Source of the DNA: JACRLW01 sp046349595
Lineage (GTDB): Bacteria; Planctomycetota; UBA1135; UBA2386
Direction of reading: 5' to 3'
NCBI GenBank assembly: GCA_046349595.1
Contig: JAXMCA010000001.1
Coordinates: 2,108,001-2,172,000 of the forward strand
Length of the DNA: 64,000 nt
A model generated the notes under the pieces. The model saw only the letters and a list, made by a program, of their open reading frames with translations. It had not been told where the DNA came from and made no database searches. Of this stretch, positions 52,487 through 62,123 are shown piece after piece. A program made the translations under genes and the position numbers. How positions within the stretch are numbered: position 1 is the first letter of the stretch; each line of letters opens with the position of its first letter.

Positions 52487-55400
52487 GCGGCGCGCCCATG
52501 CACCGGTACGGACGGCATGATCCCTGCCCGGTCTGCGCCGCCGCCGGCTCCGATGTCCCCTCACGGAGCCGATGCGCCTGCTTCGACGACGAGCAGGGAC
52601 GCACCGTCTACCTGTGCGCCACCGCGACCGCGGACGTGCCGGGCTTCACCCTGGTCGGCGATGGCGACCAGTTCCTCGGCGCGCGGAGGTTTCGGGCGAC
52701 CGACGCGGGACCGCATCCTTTCCACCGACCGGCCCGGGACGAGTCGGTACTCGACGCCGGTCAGGCGCAGCCGATCTACCGGACGCTGATCCAGCTCGTT
52801 CGCGAGCATGCGCATGCCGACTTGCCGGTGGCGCACGCGGAAGTCGAGCGACGCGGCATGGTCTGGTCCGACCACTTCCTTGCGCGCCCCTCGGCCCGCG
52901 AGGAGCTGACCATCCTCCGCGAACTCCACACGCGTCATCCCGAGCTGATCACGCATGGGCTGAATGGCCTGCTGCGCTCGAAGGGCTACCTCCGACTTCC
53001 AAGACCGGCGTCGACAGATGGCGAGTTGTGGATCGCGTTGTGGGACGCCGACCAGCAACCGGTCGGCATCCTTCGCCGGCTGCTCGGCGCGATCACCGAT
53101 GATGGCGGCAAGTACCGCCTCATCGGCGCTTCGCGGGCCGCGTTCGTCAGCGATGAGGGAGATGCCAACTCGTTCCTGATCGCCGAGGGCCCGATCAAGG
53201 CCATGCTGGCAGCGCAGCACCTGGCGATGCCAGCCGCTGCCGTCCCCAGCGTCTGGATCGCTCGCGCGGTCCGGGAAGACCTGTACGCCCATCTCGATCG
53301 TGCTCGTCCGCGTCGCGTGCTCCTCGCCCCTGATGCCGGGGACCTGCGCGAGGGTCACCCCGATGTCGAGAAGGCGGTCCGAGGACCCTGGAAGCGCCTT
53401 GCCCGATTCGCCGCGTCGCGCGGAGCCGAGGTGGTGTGGGGTTGGTGGGAACGCGAGAAGGGCATCGACGACGCTCTCGCTGCCGGCGTCGCGGTCGAGT
53501 GGCTGACCTGGCCGGAGTACGCAGCGCGCTGGGCGTCGCCACCGTCTGGTGACGATGCAGGCGACGACTCGGCGGAGAGCGGCGAGGACCGCCCGTTCAT
53601 CGACGAGCCGAGTGTCGAGGCCGACCCGCAAGTCATGCGGGAGTCCCTGCCGCTCGACGACGCGCGGGCGCGTGCTCGCGAGCTGCTCGAGGTCACATCA
53701 CGAACCCGCCACTCCCTCGATCTGTCAGGTGTCGCCGGCTTCGGCAAGTCCTACGCTGCCGTCGACGGCGAGATTGATCGTCTGACGGCGGGTCACGGCA
53801 AGCTGCGCGCCCATCCGCTCTCCGTCTTCACGGTCGGAGCTGGACGCGAACTCGCCGTCGAGCGGCACGCGACCATCGCCGTACGGGTCAGCAAGTTGGG
53901 GATGGCCGACGAGATCGCCATCCGGCTGGGACTCGGACGGCAGCCGCTGCAGGTAGGAGACGAGGTCCTCGAGCAGCACCGCGACGATCTCTCAGGGCTG
54001 TTCGCAGAGATCAACGAGAAGACCGCGCCCCACGGCTTCGTGTGCCCGATGCTGCAGGAGTCGGCCGAGCGCAGCCGCGCTGGCTTCCACGGCTGTGCAG
54101 GCTGCCCCTTCGAGCCGGCGGGCCCGGCTCCCTCGCCCTGCCAGACTACGGAGGGCGCGTTCCTCCATGACTGGACTGAGGTGCGCCGGACGACCACCGA
54201 GGGGCCGACCATCCTGGTGATGACCCAGGCCGCGGCCTCGGCGAACTTCCACTCGCGTGTCGGCCGAACCGGCTCGGAAGTTCGCTGGACGCTGGATGAC
54301 ACGGACGACGTGCACGCCGGAACGCTGAAGGACTTCATCCTCACCAAGGAGACGCTCCTCGCCGCGGCGGCCACCGCGGAGATGGGTCGCCAGTCGCTGC
54401 AGGGACAGGCATCGAGCCCGGGGATGTCTCCGCTGCAGTCGTGGATCGCCAGGCTCGCGGGCAAGTGCAACAGTCTCGGCGTCCTCGACGAGACGGCGGA
54501 CCCCGCCTTCGTCGCGTGGCTGCTCGCCGAGGTGCTCCCCGCAATCGCGCCGAGTCAGGGACCGGCGGAAGAAGCGATCGCGCCCGCACCGGAACGACTC
54601 GGCGAAATGCTTCAGCAGCTCGCCCAGAACTACCCGCTGCGCGACTACGTACTCGGACACTCCTTCGGTGCCAGGCAGGCGTGGACGGAGTGGCGCGATC
54701 GCTGGCGGGCCCCTCAATGGCGCGGCCTCGGCGTTGGTGCGCTGATCTGGCGCATGCTGCACGACAACATCGAGCATGGCGCGCTCCCGACCGTGTTCGA
54801 TGCCGGCGACGGTGCGGTCAGGGTCGTCACCGTGGATCAGGATCTCGTCGCTGCGAGCCGCGGGGGGCGCGTCACTCGCCTCGGCACCGCCCCGCTGCCG
54901 GCCTTCGTCCGGAAGCTGCTCGGCTTCACTGCTGTCCACGAACTCGTGGTCCCGGTCCGCTCGCGGGTCCTCACGGTGAAGCACCCGTACCGCGCGAGTT
55001 GGGGTCGCCGCGAACCCGTGTCCGAGAAGCCCTCGCTTGCCGATCGACTCGCCACGTCCATCGCCGACGACCTGCTCGCTGCCCATCCCGGTCGGTTCCT
55101 GTTCGTGGGCGGGATCCGGGACGCAAAGCGAGCGTCCGGCCGCTACCCGGTCGCAGTCGCCGGTCGCGACGACCGCGCCACGAACCAGTGGTGCGATGCA
55201 CTCGATGCCCTCTTGATCCGTCGCCTGGCACCACCAGCGTGGGCGGTCCATCGCGACGTCTCCGCCCTGCTCGCTGGACTGGGGCGGGCTCGACCTGCAC
55301 TCGAAGCCGACGGCACGGTGCCGATAGGACAGGCGCCGTCCGGCGCGCTGCTGCCTCTCGATCCGAACGTGCGGGAAGCCTGGCTGGCCCGCCGCGCGTC

Positions 55401-56514
55401 CACGGTCCGCAACGGCATCGGCAGGGCGAGAGCCGTCAAGCGCGACACCACGATGATCCTGCTGGCGCTCGATCTCGACCTCGAACGCTGGCCCGAGCTG
55501 ATCCTGCCCGGCTACCGGGTGGAGGTCTGCTCCATCGACGGTCTCGCCACGACGCTGGGCATCCCGACCCCGCGTACTGACGCCGCGCGAGGCCGCGAAC
55601 GGGCATCCCACGATCCACGGCCCGAGCGCACCGCAGAGCGGAGAGACCGGGTTGCCACCGCCGTCGCCGCGGGTGCCAGGACTGTCCGCGACCTGTCCCA
55701 GGCGACCGAACTCCCGCGTGAGACAGTTCGGAGGATGCGCGGACACGAAAGACCCACAGTGGCCTTAGAAGATATCTCTATGAGGGAACTGTGGGTCATT
55801 CGTGTCCGCGGACTCGCAGAACTGTCTCACGAGCACGTCGTGGACCTCGCCTTCGCCTGCAACGTGAGCCAGAGGACGGTGCGGCGATGGCGGAAGATGG
55901 CGCGCCGACTGGTCGCCGGCGAGGTGCTCGGACCGAGGGCGCTCGCCGCGCTGGAGTCCGCTCTGTGTGTGTTCGCGGACATGCCGTTCGCGCCGCCTGA
56001 CGAGCCGCCTGCGGGGCCCGCCGCCGGCCAGGAGCAGCCGTCGGAACCGGCACAGTCTCCGACTGCGTCGGTGGACCTCGACCTCCTGCTGGCCGCGCTC
56101 TGCCCGCACGCCGACCCGCACGACCATCCGCCCGCCTCCGCCGTCGTCGACCGCCTGCCTCTCGGGTCGCCTGACTGGTCGGTGTCGCGCCCGACGGCCA
56201 GGCAGACTGTCTCACGCCTGCTTCCGGACCTCGCGCCAGCTCGACCCCGTCGTCCGAAAGCTCCGAGCCGACGATCGCGCCGAGCCATGGATGTGGCCTG
56301 GGCCATACTTGAGCTTCGGCCCGAGGCCGAGTTCGCCGGCATCGACAGCGCGACGGCGCTCGAGCTGGTCCGCGAGATCGTCGAGGCGGACCGGTTCGGG
56401 GAGGCGGACTTCCAGCGCGCGCTGGCGATCGCGGCGGCGGCGAGTGCCTGGGGCGCGCCGGGGATCGTGATGGAGGCGTTCAGGGAGACGCTGGCAGCGG
56501 CGACTCCGCCGTGA
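52483..56514 (+). CDS. Primase/helicase-like multidomain protein (1343 aa), module B
   Basis: Homologue of the module A protein along its whole length. It keeps the zinc-ribbon-like cysteines (CPVC at 15-18, then Cys31 and Cys45), the TOPRIM-like DUF3854 segments (FLIAEGPIKAML, LLAPDAGD, KGIDD), the P-loop GVAGFGKS, the four-Cys cluster with identical spacing (C-x16-C-x2-C-x11-C) and the C-terminal helix-turn-helix segments. The conserved segment WTLDDTDDVHAGTLKDF may contain metal-binding acids. The embedded inverted repeat lies at 55717-55831. Conservation of all motifs in a diverged copy supports selection on the protein. A replication role is inferred. Confidence 0.72.
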   Translation: MSGAPMHRYGRHDPCPVCAAAGSDVPSRSRCACFDDEQGRTVYLCATATADVPGFTLVGDGDQFLGARRFRATDAGPHPFHRPARDESVLDAGQAQPIYRTLIQLVREHAHADLPVAHAEVERRGMVWSDHFLARPSAREELTILRELHTRHPELITHGLNGLLRSKGYLRLPRPASTDGELWIALWDADQQPVGILRRLLGAITDDGGKYRLIGASRAAFVSDEGDANSFLIAEGPIKAMLAAQHLAMPAAAVPSVWIARAVREDLYAHLDRARPRRVLLAPDAGDLREGHPDVEKAVRGPWKRLARFAASRGAEVVWGWWEREKGIDDALAAGVAVEWLTWPEYAARWASPPSGDDAGDDSAESGEDRPFIDEPSVEADPQVMRESLPLDDARARARELLEVTSRTRHSLDLSGVAGFGKSYAAVDGEIDRLTAGHGKLRAHPLSVFTVGAGRELAVERHATIAVRVSKLGMADEIAIRLGLGRQPLQVGDEVLEQHRDDLSGLFAEINEKTAPHGFVCPMLQESAERSRAGFHGCAGCPFEPAGPAPSPCQTTEGAFLHDWTEVRRTTTEGPTILVMTQAAASANFHSRVGRTGSEVRWTLDDTDDVHAGTLKDFILTKETLLAAAATAEMGRQSLQGQASSPGMSPLQSWIARLAGKCNSLGVLDETADPAFVAWLLAEVLPAIAPSQGPAEEAIAPAPERLGEMLQQLAQNYPLRDYVLGHSFGARQAWTEWRDRWRAPQWRGLGVGALIWRMLHDNIEHGALPTVFDAGDGAVRVVTVDQDLVAASRGGRVTRLGTAPLPAFVRKLLGFTAVHELVVPVRSRVLTVKHPYRASWGRREPVSEKPSLADRLATSIADDLLAAHPGRFLFVGGIRDAKRASGRYPVAVAGRDDRATNQWCDALDALLIRRLAPPAWAVHRDVSALLAGLGRARPALEADGTVPIGQAPSGALLPLDPNVREAWLARRASTVRNGIGRARAVKRDTTMILLALDLDLERWPELILPGYRVEVCSIDGLATTLGIPTPRTDAARGRERASHDPRPERTAERRDRVATAVAAGARTVRDLSQATELPRETVRRMRGHERPTVALEDISMRELWVIRVRGLAELSHEHVVDLAFACNVSQRTVRRWRKMARRLVAGEVLGPRALAALESALCVFADMPFAPPDEPPAGPAAGQEQPSEPAQSPTASVDLDLLLAALCPHADPHDHPPASAVVDRLPLGSPDWSVSRPTARQTVSRLLPDLAPARPRRPKAPSRRSRRAMDVAWAILELRPEAEFAGIDSATALELVREIVEADRFGEADFQRALAIAAAASAWGAPGIVMEAFRETLAAATPP
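55717..55831. repeat. 115-nt inverted repeat inside the module B primase/helicase-like gene
   Basis: Arms 55717-55760 and 55788-55831 are complementary at 38 of 44 positions, with the same 13-bp outer stem as in module A and an altered inner stem (gcggacacgaa). The 27-nt loop (55761-55787) holds agaaga (55767-55772) and an in-frame ATG at 55780. The loop from agaag to the arm matches module A at 20 of 21 bases. Confidence 0.85.
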
Positions 56515-56596
56515 CGCCAGACCAGGAGCCGCATCCGAACACCGCAAGAGACTTCGCGACCTCCCTCCGCGCTCACTCAGGGTTCGTCCGTGGCTC

Positions 56597-57427
56597 CTAC
56601 CGGATGTCGAGCACGAATCGCACGAACATCCCCAGTTCGCCAAGGTCCATGAGTTCCTCCTCACCCCACCAAGCGACGCCCGACCTGACGATGATATCGG
56701 CGATCTCGGATGCCAGCCCCGACTTCAGTGGCTGGAGATCGATACGAAACTCTCGCTGCAGCGTGTCGCTCACCCGGCCATTGCTCGCTTCGACGACCTG
56801 CTCGAAGCAATCGAGAGCGACGTCCTGTAGCTGCCCGAGTCTTCTGAGAGCCGCGAACAGGAGGTTCGCAGGAACAGCCGTCTCAAAGTCCCAGTCGAAC
56901 ATGAATCGCCGATCCCCAGGAACTCGATTCTCGAGATGGCTCGCGTTGTCGCTGCTGTTTCCGTCCTTGTCTCCTTGCAGGTAGACCACGTAGCCCTTTC
57001 GAGTGAGCTGGTCCACCAGGAGCCCCATTTGCCTGGTCCCGCGGCGATCACGACCACCGTAGACCTGCACATCCAGTTCACGGATCGCCGCCAGCGGAGA
57101 AAGACTGAGACGATCCAGAAACCTCGCCTCCGACTCCCCTTCGACGAGAAGCACGGGCGTCGCCCGCCCCAAGACCTCATCGGCCTTCGCAAGAGAAGCC
57201 GCGCGGTTCAAGTGGTCACGGAGCCGAAGAATCACGCTCCCCACACCGCGAAAGTTCCCGCTCCAGAAACGGCGCTGTCCATCGTCGACAAACATTCCGA
57301 TCAGTTGCTCCGCATCCAGCACGAAGTTCGTGATGTGAAACGACCCGTCGAGAATGGCTTGGGCCTGTGCGGCATCGCCGTGCGAGATCAGATCGAACGA
57401 GTCGCTGACCATCGTCTTCAGCACCAT
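56597..57427 (-). CDS. TOPRIM/OLD-like protein, probably 5'-truncated (276 aa from this start)
   Basis: A TOPRIM fold is suggested by Glu96 in VLLVEGESEARFLDRLSL and Asp153-x-Asp155 in VVYLQGDKDGNSS, as in OLD-family nucleases and related proteins. The N-terminal part (FDLISHGDAAQAQAILDGSF) and C-terminal helices (VALDCFEQVVEASNGRVSDT) are unrecognised. ATG 57427 is the first start within conserved-looking sequence, but the frame stays open upstream to about 57520, where a 5'-truncated DUF5681 gene begins on the other strand. That junction suggests the true N-terminus was lost. It converges on module B. Confidence 0.55.
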   Translation of the reverse strand: MVLKTMVSDSFDLISHGDAAQAQAILDGSFHITNFVLDAEQLIGMFVDDGQRRFWSGNFRGVGSVILRLRDHLNRAASLAKADEVLGRATPVLLVEGESEARFLDRLSLSPLAAIRELDVQVYGGRDRRGTRQMGLLVDQLTRKGYVVYLQGDKDGNSSDNASHLENRVPGDRRFMFDWDFETAVPANLLFAALRRLGQLQDVALDCFEQVVEASNGRVSDTLQREFRIDLQPLKSGLASEIADIIVRSGVAWWGEEELMDLGELGMFVRFVLDIR

Positions 57428-57686
57428 GGCCGCGACCCCGCAGCGGATCTCCTCCGCGAGGTGCGGCGCGTCCGGGAATCGACGAACGAAGCGGCAGGTG
57501 TTGAAACGGCCGCCGAGTTCCACTCCGCCCTCCTCGACGCCGTCGAGCCGCGCATGGTCGAGGCCCTGGCCAAGCGAATGGTGAAGGCCGCGCTCGAGGG
57601 TGACGTGGCGGCCGCGAAGCTCGTGCTCGTAACTGTTCCGCCAACCACATCTGGTTTCGCGATTTCGCGCCGCGAGGATCGGCGCG

Positions 57687-58021
57687 ATGGCAAGTCGAGA
57701 GTGCGGCGGCGGCAGATGACCCGTCTTCTCGCGCGGCGTGAGTCCGAGGGACTGTCGCTGCGTGAGCTTTCCGAGTGCTCCGGGATCCCGGTTGGGACCT
57801 TGAGCTGGTGGGCGCACCGGTTGCGGGCGGAGTCGGGTCCGGCGTTCGCGGAGCTCGTGGTTGCAGAGTGCGAGACTCCTTCCCTGACTCCGGAAGTCGG
57901 CGGAGGTTCAGCTGCAGACATCGTGGTCCGTCACGCGAACGGTCTCGCCATCGAGTTGCGAGGTGCTGCGGCGGAACGCGTCGTCGATCACGTCCTGCGG
58001 AGGATCGATCTGTGGTCCTGA
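57687..58021 (+). pseudogene. tnpA: IS66 TnpA-type gene, copy E, frameshifted at codon 4
   Basis: The expected start ATGGCAAGTCG (as in copy D) at 57687 is out of frame with the conserved body. One base is missing near 57697; adding it would give a continuous product beginning MASR and running into LLARRESEGLSLRELSECSG. Translation could alternatively begin at ATG 57716, giving 101 aa with the helix-turn-helix (LRELSECSGIPVGTLSWW) intact. Confidence 0.7.
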
Positions 58022-58428
58022 GCATCCCTGCCCAGGTGCGGGTCTACCTCGCGTGCGAGGTCACCGACATGCGCAAGCAGTTCGACGGTCTGTGTGCGAT
58101 CGTCGAGCATCGCTTCCATCGCGATCCCTACAGCGGCGACGTGTTCACGTTCCTCAACCGTCGACGCAGTCACGTGAAGCTGCTGGTGTGGGACGGCAAC
58201 GGCTTCTGGCTGGCGGCGAAGCGACTCGAGAGCGGGACCTTCGACAACTGGCAGCCCTCGACCGACGACAAGACACACGTGAAGGTCGACCGCGCGCAGC
58301 TCATGATGCTGCTCGAAGGAATCGACTTGAGGAAAGCGAAAGTTCGGCGCCACTTTGCGCGTTCGATTCGTATTGGTAGGCGCGGTGGGCAAGCAGCCGA
58401 AACAGGTGAGGGTCGAGGAGATGGATGA
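58012..58428 (+). CDS. tnpB: IS66 accessory protein TnpB (138 aa), copy E
   Basis: TnpB with the signature CEVTDMRKQFDGLCAIVEHR, FLNRRRSHVKLLVWDGNGFW and a Lys/Arg-rich C-terminus. The frame is intact. GTG 58012 overlaps the end of tnpA, the usual IS66 layout; no ATG is available at this position. Confidence 0.85.
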   Translation: MVLSIPAQVRVYLACEVTDMRKQFDGLCAIVEHRFHRDPYSGDVFTFLNRRRSHVKLLVWDGNGFWLAAKRLESGTFDNWQPSTDDKTHVKVDRAQLMMLLEGIDLRKAKVRRHFARSIRIGRRGGQAAETGEGRGDG

Positions 58429-59997
58429 GACGCAGATGCGCGATCTCATTCCGACGCTGCTGCACACGATCGATCTGCTGAGGACCGAACTCGCCGATCT
58501 GCGTCGTGGCAAGTTCGGCAGGAGCTCGGAGAAGGATCGCTACTTCGACCCCACGGGTCTGCTGCCGTTCCAGGAGATCGAGGAGTTGCAGGCTGAGGCG
58601 AAGAAGACCGAGGCAGAAGCCGAGGCGATCACCATCCCCGAGCACACGCGGAAGAAGACCAAGCGTCGCCTCGACTTCCCAGATCACCTTCCCCGCAAGC
58701 GGATCGAGTGCAGGGTTCCTCGAGAGGATCTGCCCTGCCCGTGCTGCAAGACGACTCGCGTGAAGATCGGCGAGGTGACGAGCCGAGCTCGAGCGCATCG
58801 AGTTCACCTTCGTCAACGAGGTGGTCCGTGAGAAGGTCGCATGCCCGAAGTGCGAAGGTGAGATCCTGGTCGCGCCGGGCTTGCCGCGAGTGCTGGACAA
58901 GTGCCTGCTCGGAGCGAGCTTCCTCGCACAGATCATCTTCGAGCGCTTCGCCAACCACATGCCATGCGCGCGCGCGGCTCGAGACGAAATGCGCGGCCGA
59001 AGGACTGTCGCTGTCGCGCAGCGTGATGTGCAACTCGACGATCCGCTGCGCGGAGTTGCTCGAGCCGATCTACAAAGCCGTTCGCGAGGAGGTCCTCGCC
59101 AGCCTGGCGCACTCGGTGTTGCAGATCGACGACTCCGAGGTCGTTCAGCGCAACGGACCTCGCCAAGGCGAACGGAAGGTCAACATCTGGGCGATCCGCG
59201 ATCAGCACGCGGGCGTCTTCTACAGCGCCACGAACTCGCGCAACCGGGACGGCCCGAAGGACATCCTCGGTGGCCGGCGCGGTCGGCTGCAGAGCGATGG
59301 GCATGATTGCTTCGATGGCCTGGACCCTGACCTCATCACGAGGATCGGTTGCTGGGCTCACGTACGCCGCTACTTCGACAAGGCACGGAAGGTCGGCGAC
59401 ACGAACGCGCTGAAGGTGATCGACTGGATCGGCAAGCTCTTCGCCGTCGAGCGCCTCGCCAAGAAGCAGGCAGACGCCGGCAAGGCGCTGACGGACGCCG
59501 ATCTGGTCGCTCTCCGCAGAGAGCAATCGAAGCCCATCGTCGATGCGATCAAGGCTTGGCTCGATCAGGCCCAAACCGAACCACCGAGCTTGCCGGGTGG
59601 CCCGCTGATGAAGGGCGTTGGCTACGCGCTCAACCAGTGGCCGACGTTGATCCTCTTCCTGGAAGACGGGCGCATCCGCGAGATCTCGAACAATGGCTGT
59701 GAGCGCGCACTGCGGAAACTGGTGATCGGAAGGAACAACTGGCAGTGGTTCGGTTCCGCACGCGGGACCAAGGCCGCCGTCATCCTGATGACGCTGGTGC
59801 AGTCATGCCGCGAGCACGGCATCAACCCGCTCTTCTACCTCGCCGACGCCCTCCGCGAGATCTCGTCGATCCCGGCCTCCGAGGTCGCGACCCTCACGCC
59901 CACCGGGTGGCGGCGACGGTTGCGCCAGGCCGCCGAAGCCAAGCGCTCGCAGATCGCCATCGAGAGCGTTGTCCGCGATCTGACCTTCGGAAGGTAG
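58387..59997 (+). pseudogene. tnpC: IS66 transposase TnpC, copy E, with two frameshifts
   Basis: The product is homologous along its length to the copy D transposase but lies in three frames. Frame one (from GTG 58387) carries the coiled coil and DFPDHLPRKRIECRVP up to GEVTS. A shift at about 58783 (one extra base) moves to the frame with ELERIEFTFVNEVVREKVAC. A second shift in the tract atgcgcgcgcgcgg (58964-58977) moves to the frame with LSLSRSVMCNSTIRCAELLE through the DDE residues (VLQIDDSEVVQR, SDGHDCFDGL, NNGCERALRKL). Decay or sequencing error are both possible. Confidence 0.85.
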
Positions 59998-60308
59998 TTG
60001 CCTCCGCCGGCCTTCGAAGCACCGCTGCGAAGCGGTGCACGTCGCAGAACAGTTACCGTGCTCGACCGCGTGCTCGGACGAGGCGCCCCTTCCGTGTTCA
60101 AGATGCCGAGGATCAGTTCGGCTGCGGATCTGCCGGTCGCGCTCAACCAGATCTTGCGGGCCGCGACGCGCGGCGACATCACTTCCGAGGATGCCGCGCG
60201 CTACGCGAGCATCGTCGATGTCGCCGGCCGCGCGATCGCCGCGGCCGAGATCGAGGAGCGCCTGCAGCGACTGGAGACGGGCGTGGGGATCGGGCCGCGA
60301 AAGCTGGC

Positions 60309-60404
60309 ATGAAGCGGATCACCACCTCACCGTGCGCCAACTTCTTCACGCGACTGGGTTTCGTGCTGCGAGTCGTTGCGGCCTGGGCCATCCTGACCGC
60401 ATAG
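60309..60404 (+). CDS. Conserved 31-aa micro-protein downstream of DUF5681, second copy
   Basis: Same length and ATGA overlap as at 41028-41123. N-terminal half differs (MKRITTSPCANFFT); C-terminal half is conserved (RLGFVLRVVAAWAILTA). It ends 13 nt before the stop of the convergent AT-hook gene. Confidence 0.6.
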   Translation: MKRITTSPCANFFTRLGFVLRVVAAWAILTA

Positions 60405-60417
60405 GACTGCCGCGCAT

Positions 60418-60819
60418 TCAGACGTTGTCGAGTAGACCGCGCAGCTTCTCGATCGTCGCGCGAAGCTGATCCCGCTCGCGCTCCAGGCCGCGCACGTGCG
60501 CGACGAGTCCGTCCAAGCCACCGAGATCGCCACTCGCGGCCTTCGGCGGACGACCAGGTCCTCGGCGTGCGGGCATCGCACGCGCCGCAGCTGACTTCGG
60601 GGGACGACCTGGACCGCGCTTCACGGCGGTCTTCTTCGCGGCCTTCTTGCCGGCCTTCACGTGCCCGAGCAGCAGCTGCGCGCGTCCGTAGACGATGGGA
60701 TAGACCTTGTGCCCCTCCGCCTTCGCGGCTTCGGCGACCTCGGCGAAGGGTGCGCCCTTCTTCTTCGTGAGGTAGTCCTTGACGAATGCGAAGGCGTTCT
60801 TGCCTTTGTCGTTTGCCAT
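60418..60819 (-). CDS. Double AT-hook, Ala/Lys-rich nucleoid-type protein (133 aa), second intact copy
   Basis: Very similar to the protein at 1140-1544: N-terminal block (MANDKGKNAFAFVKDYLTKK), two RGPGRP AT-hooks, and the coiled-coil tail (VRGLERERDQLRATIEKLRG). The start is ATG 60819, preceded by aaggggactcctt on the coding strand; the frame is open for 20 more codons upstream without conservation. It is divergent from the ParB-methyltransferase remnant and convergent with the DUF5681/31-aa genes. Confidence 0.82.
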   Translation of the reverse strand: MANDKGKNAFAFVKDYLTKKKGAPFAEVAEAAKAEGHKVYPIVYGRAQLLLGHVKAGKKAAKKTAVKRGPGRPPKSAAARAMPARRGPGRPPKAASGDLGGLDGLVAHVRGLERERDQLRATIEKLRGLLDNV

Positions 60820-60982
60820 AAGGAGTCCCCTTATCGCGGATCGGACGCGGTCGATCCAGCCTCCATACAGCGATTCCATGCCGCGGGCGACCTGCTACAC
60901 TGCGCGCAGTTAGCCAACTCCAAGTCGTCCACATCCAAGCGAACTCCAAGCAGCCGCCCGTCCACCGGGCACGGAGTTCACC

Positions 60983-61524
60983 GTGGACACCACCGAGTTG
61001 CATGTCGAGATCGTTCCTCTCGACCGCCTCTTCCCCAGCCCGAGCAACCCGCGGAAGAACGACGACGCGGTCGAGTACGTCGCCGCGAGCATCCGGCGGT
61101 TCGGCTTCCAGCAGCCGATCGTTGCCAAGGCCAGCGGCGAGGTCATCGCTGGCAACACACGCTGGAAGGCTGCGAAGTCCCTCGGGCTACCGACGGTGCC
61201 CGTCGTGTGGTTCACGGGCTCCGACATCGACGCCGTCGCGTTCTGCATCGCGGACAACAAGACTGCCACCTTCGCCACCTTCGACGACGGTGCGCTGGCC
61301 CAGCTACTCGAGCAGCTTCGCAAGGAGGACGCTCTCGAAGGTGTCGGCTTCACCGACGACGACATCGATCGCCTGATCGCCGAGTTGGAAGACGAAACTG
61401 CCGACCTCAGCGACGACGCTGCGAACGAGCCGCCACGGGACCCGGCTTCCCGAGTCGGTGATCTCTGGCTGCTCGGAGATCACCGCCTGCTGTGCGGGGA
61501 CGCCACCAGTGATGACGACGTCGA
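60983..61524 (+). pseudogene. ParB-methyltransferase gene, truncated after the ParB domain
   Basis: Starts at GTG 60983 and follows the protein at 43763-45037 through the ParB-like domain (LFPSPSNPRKNDDAVEYVAA, GEVIAGNTRWKAAKSLG) into the start of the methyltransferase (LLGDHRLLCGDATSDDDV). Homology stops at about 61524, before DPPY; the frame then runs through unrelated sequence to 61591. The break marks the left edge of the transposon that follows. The missing terminase and integrase genes would lie beyond it. Confidence 0.85.
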
Positions 61525-61863
61525 CGCGCACTCGACGGACACACGCCGTTCCTGTCCCCCTCGCCGAAATCCCAGCTCCGCTCGCCCGTGAAACCCCTGG
61601 ATGAAGTCATCGGTCCCTACCCGCTCCGCACTCCGCGGAGCCAGGTGACCCATGACTGCTCCGTGCATGCCCCGATCCCGCTGACCCCGCAGTGCCGCAT
61701 CCCACCTTCAGCACGCAGCCCCCGCCTTCCGCGCTGCAGCACGACGCGAGCGAGGCCGAGGGCGTAGCCCGAGGCCGAGTGAGCGGCGGGCTGCATCGCG
61801 GCGCCGAGCCCACCGCCGCGCAGCACGCCGACGACTTCGACTTCCCGCTCCGCGCCGGCGCAC

Positions 61864-62123
61864 CCGTCGTCGCGTCGAGCCGCCGATCGCGCTCGCGCGC
61901 GCGCGCACTACACGCCCCGCCAGCGCCTGCTGCTCCTGGACACCTGGCTGCGCAGCAGCTCCCCGCCCAGGACTTCGGCGCCCTGGTCGGACTCTCGATC
62001 CACACCCTCTACCTCTGGAAGCGTCGCTTCGAGGAGCTCGGTCCCGCCGGTCTCGAGGACCAGCGTCGCGGGCCGCAGAAGGGCAGCCGTCTCTCCTCGA
62101 GACGCAGCGCGCCATCCTGCTGA
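61864..62123 (+). pseudogene. N-terminal helix-turn-helix part of the DDE transposase, broken by two frameshifts
   Basis: One frame reads HYTPRQRLLLLDTWLRSSSP (about 61906-61965), the next AQDFGALVGLSIHTLYLWKR and FEELGPAGLEDQRRG (61966-62090), and the third continues ETQRAILLM into the DDE gene. The three parts together form the usual HTH_29-like N-terminus of such transposases. The shifts (near 61966 and near 62093) are both in the -1 direction. No typical slippery heptamer is visible, so indels are likelier than programmed frameshifting. Confidence 0.6.

Larger units (their letters stand above)
57629..60056 (+). mobile_element. IS66-family insertion sequence, copy E (about 2.43 kb, frameshifted)
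   Basis: Left end gtaactgttccgcc at 57629; right end cgcagaacagttac ends at 60056. The 8-bp sequence cgtgctcg is present on both sides (57622-57629 and 60057-60064); the left copy shares its last G with the IS end, best explained by loss of one G from an original cg|gtaac junction. The genes tnpA and tnpC carry frameshifts. The right part matches the partial copy at 1-544. Confidence 0.9.
57525..60312 (+). pseudogene. DUF5681-like gene, 5'-truncated and interrupted by IS66 copy E
   Basis: Homologue of 40558-41031 in two parts: 57525-57629 encodes ALLDAVEPRMVEALAKRMVK and the following AALEGDVAAAKLVL, and 60057-60312 resumes with DRVLGRGAPSVFKMPRISSA and ends GIGPRKLA. Removing the IS and one copy of cgtgctcg restores the codons for KLVLDRVLGRG exactly. 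The first 40 or so codons, with the DUF5681 motif, are absent; they are replaced by the TOPRIM-gene junction near 57520. Confidence 0.85.

Noticed and set aside
53992..55746. Long minus-strand frame opposite the module B primase/helicase-like gene
   Set aside because: A shadow of a strongly supported plus-strand gene conserved in module A; no domain or ribosome-binding sequence.
61692..62123. Programmed -1 frameshifting in the DDE transposase
   Set aside because: Two successive -1 shifts would be needed and no slippery heptamer with downstream structure is visible; indels are simpler.
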